Shown piece by piece: positions 5,863-9,620 of a DNA stretch of 9,620 nucleotides. Position 1 is the stretch's first letter; every line of letters begins with the position of its first letter. The DNA is from Patescibacteria group bacterium (GTDB lineage: Bacteria; Patescibacteriota; Minisyncoccia; Phycocordibacterales; PALSA-1337), in assembly GCA_030917665.1 (NCBI GenBank), contig JAUPUH010000047.1, forward strand, positions 1 through 9,620, written 5' to 3'. The position numbers and the translations under genes were made by a program. The notes beneath the pieces are model-generated. The model did not search any database, was not told the origin of the DNA, and saw nothing but the letters and a program-made list of their open reading frames with translations.

Positions 5863-7095
5863 ATGAACAAAAATCCCGAAAAAAAATCAGAGAATAAATT
5901 CATTGCCTATGAAAACTTGGACAAGATAGGCGAGATTCCTATCTATTACGGTTTTTTCCCGCACAAAAGCCCTGAGATAAAGAAGGTTGATCTTGATCAT
6001 GCTAAAAACCTACTTGAGGGAGATTTCATCGAAGACGAAGAGTCTGGCAAAGCTCGACTTCCCTTGCATGTCGAAGAAAAAGTCGCACTTCTTAGAATGT
6101 ATACCGAGAGCGAAATGCATACGCTTCCACAGCCTGTCATGTTCTATTTCAAGGAACCATTTAAAGGTTCTCTTAAAAAAGGCTCACAGGCCTATCACCG
6201 ATACTGCGATCTCGAAATCATGGGTGGCACAAAAAGTATTGCAGAGGCCCTTCTCATACAAACAACGCGTGCAATCTTGAAAGAAGAAGGTTACGAGAAT
6301 ATATGTGTCGAGATAAACAGCATCGGTGATCGCGAATCAATCAATCGCTTCACACGAGATCTCACAAACTATTACCGAAAGCATGTTAACGACATGCATA
6401 ATGAATGTCGACAGCTTCTCAAAAAGGATCCTTTTGATCTTTTGAGCTGTACAAACGAGAAGTGCCGAAAAATGAATGACGGCGCACCACGTTCTATGGA
6501 TTTTCTTTCAGAATCAAGTAGAACACATTTTCAAGAAGTACTTGAGTATCTCGAAGCGCTTGGTGTACCTTACAAAATCAACAATCACTTGATCGGCAAC
6601 AAGAAATACTGCACTGAAACTATATTTTCAATCACCGATGCTGATTATGACAAGAAAAGTAACAACCCAAAGACGTTAGCTATCGGTGTCCGCTATGACG
6701 GACTTGCAAAAAAGATTGGATTCAAAAAGGAAATCCAAGGTGTCGGTATTTCCCTTCTTATAAAGAACAAAAAAGCTGAACTTCGAAAAGAAATCAAGAA
6801 GCTTAAGAAACCTTTTGCTTCATTTGTGCAGCTTGGATTTGAATCAAAACTCCTAAGCCTTTCAATCATCGAGGAATTGCGTCATGCAAAAATCCCCCTC
6901 TATCTTTCCCTTGCCCGAGACCGTCTAGGAGCGCAGGTTTCAGTCGTAGAGAAGCATCATATTCCCTACGCACTTATTATGGGTAAGAAAGAAGCTGTTG
7001 AAAAAACAGTCATTGTCCGTAACAACGATACGCACGCTCAAGAAATCATCTCAATCGACGAATTATCAAGCTACATGAAAAAGCTTGAAAAGTAA
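5863..7095 (+). CDS. Histidyl-tRNA-synthetase-like paralog lacking catalytic residues
   Basis: 410 residues with the outline of HisRS: a degenerate class II core (about 20-310, with an insertion domain around 150-235 including CTNEKC at 196-201) and a clear His/Gly/Thr/Pro-type anticodon-binding domain (about 315-410; FVQLGF, IPLYLSLARDRLGAQVSVVEK, YALIMGKKE). Catalytic landmarks are eroded. The usual N-terminal GTRDF is absent. FYFKEP (94-99) stands where motif 2 should read FRxExP, so the ATP-binding Arg is Tyr95. LIGNKKYCTETIF (243-255) replaces LVRGLDYY-type sequence, putting Gly245 at the HisRS-specific Arg. GISLL (295-299) replaces motif 3 GLERL, losing its Arg. RYDGL (277-281) survives. 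I infer it cannot charge tRNA in the usual way. It could be a regulatory or tRNA-binding paralog in the manner of HisZ or the GCN2 domain, but no his genes are adjacent. The true hisS is presumably elsewhere. Automated pipelines may label it hisS. Confidence 0.8.
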   Translation: MNKNPEKKSENKFIAYENLDKIGEIPIYYGFFPHKSPEIKKVDLDHAKNLLEGDFIEDEESGKARLPLHVEEKVALLRMYTESEMHTLPQPVMFYFKEPFKGSLKKGSQAYHRYCDLEIMGGTKSIAEALLIQTTRAILKEEGYENICVEINSIGDRESINRFTRDLTNYYRKHVNDMHNECRQLLKKDPFDLLSCTNEKCRKMNDGAPRSMDFLSESSRTHFQEVLEYLEALGVPYKINNHLIGNKKYCTETIFSITDADYDKKSNNPKTLAIGVRYDGLAKKIGFKKEIQGVGISLLIKNKKAELRKEIKKLKKPFASFVQLGFESKLLSLSIIEELRHAKIPLYLSLARDRLGAQVSVVEKHHIPYALIMGKKEAVEKTVIVRNNDTHAQEIISIDELSSYMKKLEK

Positions 7096-7116
7096 TAGGA
7101 TATGTAGTACTATAGT
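7085..7116 (+). promoter_or_regulatory. Putative rpsU promoter
   Basis: TTGAAA (7085-7090, inside the end of the HisRS-like gene) is followed after 17 bp by TACTAT (7108-7113); the overlapping TATAGT (7111-7116) is an alternative -10 and ends 6 nt before the rpsU ATG. It shares the 9-mer TACTATAGT with the region upstream of the S1 gene. rpsU may thus be transcribed independently of lepB. Confidence 0.45.
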
Positions 7117-7122
7117 CTAACT

Positions 7123-7371
7123 ATGGCAATAAATGTAGAAATAACAAGGAACGGCACCGAAAACAGCATGGGTGTTCTTCGACGATTTACCAAGAAAGTA
7201 CAGGGTGCAGGCATACTCCCTCGAGTACGAAGCCTTCGATACAACCAGCGAGTTCTCTCATCATACAAGACAAAGATGAAGACATTGAAGTCACTCAAGC
7301 GAAAGGCAGAGGTTCAGGAACTTATCAAGATGGGCAAGATGCAGGAAAAGACTTCTCGATACTCAAAATAA
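7123..7371 (+). CDS. rpsU: 30S ribosomal protein bS21
   Basis: Small-subunit protein near the mRNA exit / anti-Shine-Dalgarno site. 82 residues, highly basic. The bS21 core runs from about 13 to 60: ENSMGVLRRFTKKVQGAGIL aligns with the E. coli '[20 protein letters not shown]' segment, followed by the RxLRYxQR(V) helix and a Lys-rich second helix. The family is usually 58-71 residues, so there is a C-terminal extension (about 65-82, IKMGKMQEKTSRYSK). It begins 27 bp after the HisRS-like gene with its own possible promoter, and ends 6 bp before the ybeY start. A terminator-shaped hairpin begins 47 bp after its stop, inside ybeY. No Shine-Dalgarno is visible, a notable context for a protein that in other bacteria influences anti-SD access. 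Confidence 0.9.
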   Translation: MAINVEITRNGTENSMGVLRRFTKKVQGAGILPRVRSLRYNQRVLSSYKTKMKTLKSLKRKAEVQELIKMGKMQEKTSRYSK

Positions 7372-7377
7372 TCCCAC

Positions 7378-7770
7378 ATGTCATCGTCTGAACCAACGTT
7401 CACAATGACAAACACCACAAAAGCCAAGCTTCCGCGCTTGGCTTTTGCCGATATGAAAGATGCTGTTCTCGGTAAAAAATATGAATTATCGGTAATTATC
7501 GTAGGAAAAAAGGAGATACAAAAACTCAATAAAGAGTACAGAGACATCAACAAGCCGACTGATATTTTAAGCTTCCCTCTTTCTGACAATTTCGGTGAAA
7601 TTTATATCAACCCAGAAATGACAAAACTTGAAGCAAAGAAATTTGATCGCAACTACGAAAATTTCTTCGGTTTCCTGTTTATCCACGGTTTGACGCATTT
7701 GAAAGGATTCGATCATGGTAGTACAATGGAGAGCATAGAGGCTCGTTTCCGAAAAAAATTCGGCATTTGA
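7378..7770 (+). CDS. ybeY: rRNA maturation endoribonuclease YbeY
   Basis: A zinc-dependent single-strand endoribonuclease of the UPF0054 family, involved in 16S rRNA 3'-end processing and ribosome quality control. 130 residues, somewhat shorter than E. coli YbeY (155). The signature HGLTHLKGFDH (103-113) supplies zinc ligands His103, His107 and His113. YRDINKPTDILSFPL (54-68) is the conserved substrate-groove segment and contains the conserved Arg55; FGEIYIN (72-78) is the following strand. I list the ATG at 7378; ATG 7405 (residue 10) is an equally good start by homology, since conserved sequence begins around NTTKAKLP. No Shine-Dalgarno precedes either. Codons for KAKLPRLAF form a perfect 12-bp hairpin. 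It lies 6 bp after rpsU and 13 bp before ftsA and ends in TGA, which shows the standard code applies. Confidence 0.92.
   Translation: MSSSEPTFTMTNTTKAKLPRLAFADMKDAVLGKKYELSVIIVGKKEIQKLNKEYRDINKPTDILSFPLSDNFGEIYINPEMTKLEAKKFDRNYENFFGFLFIHGLTHLKGFDHGSTMESIEARFRKKFGI
7418..7447 (+). terminator. Terminator-shaped hairpin inside the start of ybeY
   Basis: CAAAAGCCAAGC (7418-7429) and GCTTGGCTTTTG (7436-7447) are perfect 12-bp complements around a 6-nt loop (TTCCGC). The G/C-rich core with A and T flanks has intrinsic-terminator form, although the T-run is only four bases. It lies within ybeY codons 14-24, so it could attenuate transcription from rpsU into ybeY-ftsA, or be a coding coincidence. 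Confidence 0.5.
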
Positions 7771-7783
7771 GGCTCTCCTCTTA

Positions 7784-8968
7784 ATGTCACGATCAATAAT
7801 TACTGGAATAGATATCGGAACACACCATATCAAGGTGGTTGTTGCTGATTCCCAAGAAAGAAATGAAAAGGGATTTCCTAAAATTCTTGCTATCGCAATG
7901 ATTGAATCGCGAGGACTTCGTCATGGTTATATTGTAAATATCCAAGATGTCGTTGCGTGCATTCGCCAAGCAGTAAGTGAGGCAGAAAAAAGAGCAAATG
8001 TAAAAGTCAAAAAAGCATTTATTTCCATAGGAGGAATAGGACTTGGCAGTATGACGTCCACAAGTTCCATGATTATCTCTCGTGCAGATCTTGAAATCAC
8101 TTCTCTTGATATAAAGAAGCTTCAGGAACAATGCGAGAAAGATATTCCTGCTGCTGCATCACTCAACAAAAAAATCATTCATAGTATTCCTATTCAATAC
8201 AAAATCGATGGTAAAGCGGTACTTGGAAAACCTGAGGGCATGAAGGGTAGCAAGTTCGAAATTAAAACTCTTTATATAACATGTCTTGAGCATCATCTAA
8301 ACGACATCATCCAAGCTGTTGAAGAAGCTGGGGTTAGTGTGCAAGACGTCATGGCTTCACCTATTGCAGCAAGTCTTGTAACACTTACCAAGTCACAGAA
8401 GATTGCAGGATGCGTGCTTGCAAACGTCGGAGCAGAGACAGTCTCAATCGCCGTCTTCGAAAACAATATTCCCGTATCGCTTGAAGTCTTTCCTATCGGT
8501 TCAACGGATATCACGAATGACATCGCTCTCGGACTCAAGGTTCCTCTTGAAGAAGCGGAGCAAATAAAGATCGGTGCCATAACAGGTAGCTCATATCCTC
8601 GCAAGAAACTTGAAGAAATTGTTTCAGCACGACTCTCTGACATCTTCGAGCTTATCGAGGCTCATTTAAAAAAAATCGGACGCAATGGCCTTTTGCCTGC
8701 TGGTATTATCCTTACCGGAGGTGGTTCAGGTCTTTCGGGTATTGAGGAACTCGCAAAAAGCGCTCTTCGCCTCCCCGCACGTATCGGTCTCGTGGGGCTT
8801 GGTATACCAGACAAGCAGATCTTCAAGGACTCAGCGTGGGCTGTATCCTATGGTCTCTGTATTCTTGGTGTTCATGCTGATGAAGACACACCCATCGATA
8901 GCAGTACGCGAATATTCGAACACTCAAAAAGGACCGTTATTGCTTGGTTGAAACAGTTTTTGCCATAG
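7784..8968 (+). CDS. ftsA: Cell division protein FtsA
   Basis: Actin-like ATPase that tethers FtsZ filaments to the membrane and recruits the divisome. 394 residues: phosphate-1 motif GIDIGTHHIKVV (8-19); the FtsA-specific 1C (SHS2) domain about 80-165; phosphate-2 region VLANVGAETVSIAVF (201-215); adenosine motif ILTGGGSGLSGIEELA (309-324); a short linker; and a C-terminal amphipathic helix RTVIAWLKQFL (383-393), the membrane-targeting sequence. Phosphate 2 departs from the common DIGGGTTD, having NVGAETVS; Thermotoga FtsA as I recall it also has Asn-x-Gly there, so this need not abolish nucleotide binding. The gene starts 13 bp after ybeY. The only SD-like bases in the window (GAGG, 7769-7772) lie 11 nt before ATG and could pair with CCTC (7777-7780). 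ftsZ follows after 46 bp, the classic ftsAZ pairing. Confidence 0.95.
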   Translation: MSRSIITGIDIGTHHIKVVVADSQERNEKGFPKILAIAMIESRGLRHGYIVNIQDVVACIRQAVSEAEKRANVKVKKAFISIGGIGLGSMTSTSSMIISRADLEITSLDIKKLQEQCEKDIPAAASLNKKIIHSIPIQYKIDGKAVLGKPEGMKGSKFEIKTLYITCLEHHLNDIIQAVEEAGVSVQDVMASPIAASLVTLTKSQKIAGCVLANVGAETVSIAVFENNIPVSLEVFPIGSTDITNDIALGLKVPLEEAEQIKIGAITGSSYPRKKLEEIVSARLSDIFELIEAHLKKIGRNGLLPAGIILTGGGSGLSGIEELAKSALRLPARIGLVGLGIPDKQIFKDSAWAVSYGLCILGVHADEDTPIDSSTRIFEHSKRTVIAWLKQFLP

Positions 8969-8999
8969 TTGTCAATCCTTTTCTTTTTTCATTCCACTC

Positions 9000-9008
9000 T
9001 GATATTAT
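9000..9008 (+). promoter_or_regulatory. Extended -10 promoter before ftsZ
   Basis: TGATATTAT (9000-9008) matches TGnTATAAT with one mismatch and ends 6 nt before the ftsZ ATG. No good -35 is present at 17 bp. ftsZ could have its own near-leaderless transcript besides read-through from ftsA. Confidence 0.45.
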
Positions 9009-9014
9009 GTGTCC

Positions 9015-9620
9015 ATGCCTAACATTACCCCAGATATCGAAGCATTCGCCCGCATAAAAGTCATAGGCGTCGGCGGATCAGGAAAGAATGCCGTAAACCA
9101 CATGATCAATTCCAAAGTCAAAGGCGTTGATTTCATTTCTATAAATACTGATGCCCAAGATTTGCATCACTCTCTCGCAAAAAAGCGCATTCATATTGGA
9201 AAGAATCTTACTCGAGGACTCGGAACAGGAATGAATCCTGAGATGGGAAAGCGAGCAGTCGAAGAGACAAAAGAAGATGTTCAGGAAGCTCTCAAGGGTG
9301 CTGACATGGTCTTTGTCGCATGCGGACTTGGCGGAGGAACAGGAAGCGGAGCAAGCCCTATCGTTGCACGAACAGCAAAGGAGCTCGGTGCACTTACAGT
9401 CGCCGTCGTTACAAAGCCATTCTTTTTTGAAGGACAGCAGCGATCAAAGATTGCAGAAATCGCTCTTGATGAACTCAGAAAAGAAGTTGATGCAATCATC
9501 GTGATTCCAAATGACCGACTTCTTTCAACTATCGATAAAAATACGACAGTCAAGAACGCCTTTTCAATTTGTGACGAAATTCTCAGACAGGCAGTTGAAG
9601 GTATTTCAGACCTCATCACA
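9015..9620 (+). CDS. ftsZ: Cell division protein FtsZ (3'-truncated by window)
   Basis: Tubulin-like GTPase that polymerises into the cytokinetic ring. The first 202 residues are present. GTP-binding landmarks: GVGGSGKNAVNHM (18-30, T1 loop), NTDAQDL (44-50, T2 loop), the tubulin signature GLGGGTGSGASPIVA (104-118), T5-loop region KPFFFEGQQR (134-143, with Glu139 and Arg143 for ribose/guanine contact) and NDRLL (166-170, Asn166 for the base). The window ends in GISDLIT, just before the catalytic T7 loop. The N-terminal extension before the T1 loop is short (about 13 residues). The usual T1 sequence GGGGxNAV is here GGSGKNAV, which resembles a P-loop but is in the normal FtsZ position. ATG 9015 fits the family start and lies 6 nt after an extended -10. 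Confidence 0.96.
   Translation, partial: MPNITPDIEAFARIKVIGVGGSGKNAVNHMINSKVKGVDFISINTDAQDLHHSLAKKRIHIGKNLTRGLGTGMNPEMGKRAVEETKEDVQEALKGADMVFVACGLGGGTGSGASPIVARTAKELGALTVAVVTKPFFFEGQQRSKIAEIALDELRKEVDAIIVIPNDRLLSTIDKNTTVKNAFSICDEILRQAVEGISDLIT

Noticed and set aside
7768..7770. UGA recoding (Gly code of Gracilibacteria/Absconditabacteria)
   Set aside because: ybeY ends naturally at this TGA, and none of the other confident genes contains an in-frame TGA; the standard bacterial code fits.
8293..8643. Antisense open frame across ftsA
   Set aside because: The sense strand encodes clear FtsA motifs; the antisense product has none.
9071..9085. P-loop-like GGSGKN in the last gene
   Set aside because: It is the FtsZ T1 loop in its normal position, with the tubulin signature following; not an NTPase of the Walker type.

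Overview
The window looks like a chromosomal segment of a Patescibacteria (CPR) genome, probably of the Parcubacteria type. I infer this from a short four-domain ribosomal protein S1, a bS21 with a long lysine-rich tail, a histidyl-tRNA-synthetase-like paralog stripped of its catalytic residues, secreted proteins with Trp-rich mature N-termini and CPxGxxC repeats, and near absence of Shine-Dalgarno sequences. UGA acts as a stop (ybeY ends in TGA), so the Gly-UGA code of Gracilibacteria/Absconditabacteria does not apply. This is pattern recognition without database searches; the lineage call is moderate.

Layout. Positions 1-592 (+) hold the 3' part of a class I SAM-dependent methyltransferase. 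It converges with a two-gene minus-strand unit (589-3024) encoding an exported IPT/TIG and Ig-like surface protein followed by a membrane-anchored protein of unknown function. A 177-bp divergent region separates this unit from the plus-strand S1 gene (3202-4368). A 274-bp gap follows, holding a possible structured RNA element and two terminator-like hairpins. Next is pth on the minus strand (4643-5227), divergent from a plus-strand run: lepB, the HisRS-like gene, rpsU, ybeY, ftsA and the 5' two thirds of ftsZ (cut by the window end). Gaps in this run are 2, 27, 6, 13 and 46 bp.

Functionally the plus-strand genes combine translation (S1, bS21, the rRNA-processing endonuclease YbeY, and divergently Pth), protein export (signal peptidase I) and cell division (FtsA, FtsZ). 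The secreted pair on the minus strand is the accessory-looking part.

Points most worth a second look: (i) the HisRS-like protein has lost the class II motif 2 and motif 3 arginines and the HisRS-specific arginine, yet keeps the fold and anticodon-binding domain; (ii) a perfect 12-bp terminator-shaped hairpin lies inside the ybeY coding sequence, between rpsU and the division genes; (iii) at least four genes have a -10-like hexamer ending only 6-7 nt before ATG, suggesting leaderless transcripts; (iv) the secreted protein keeps all ten cysteines in five identical C-x5-C pairs; (v) the S1-pth gap folds on paper into a junction with two GAAA-capped hairpins. No CRISPR array, insertion sequence, rRNA or tRNA was found.
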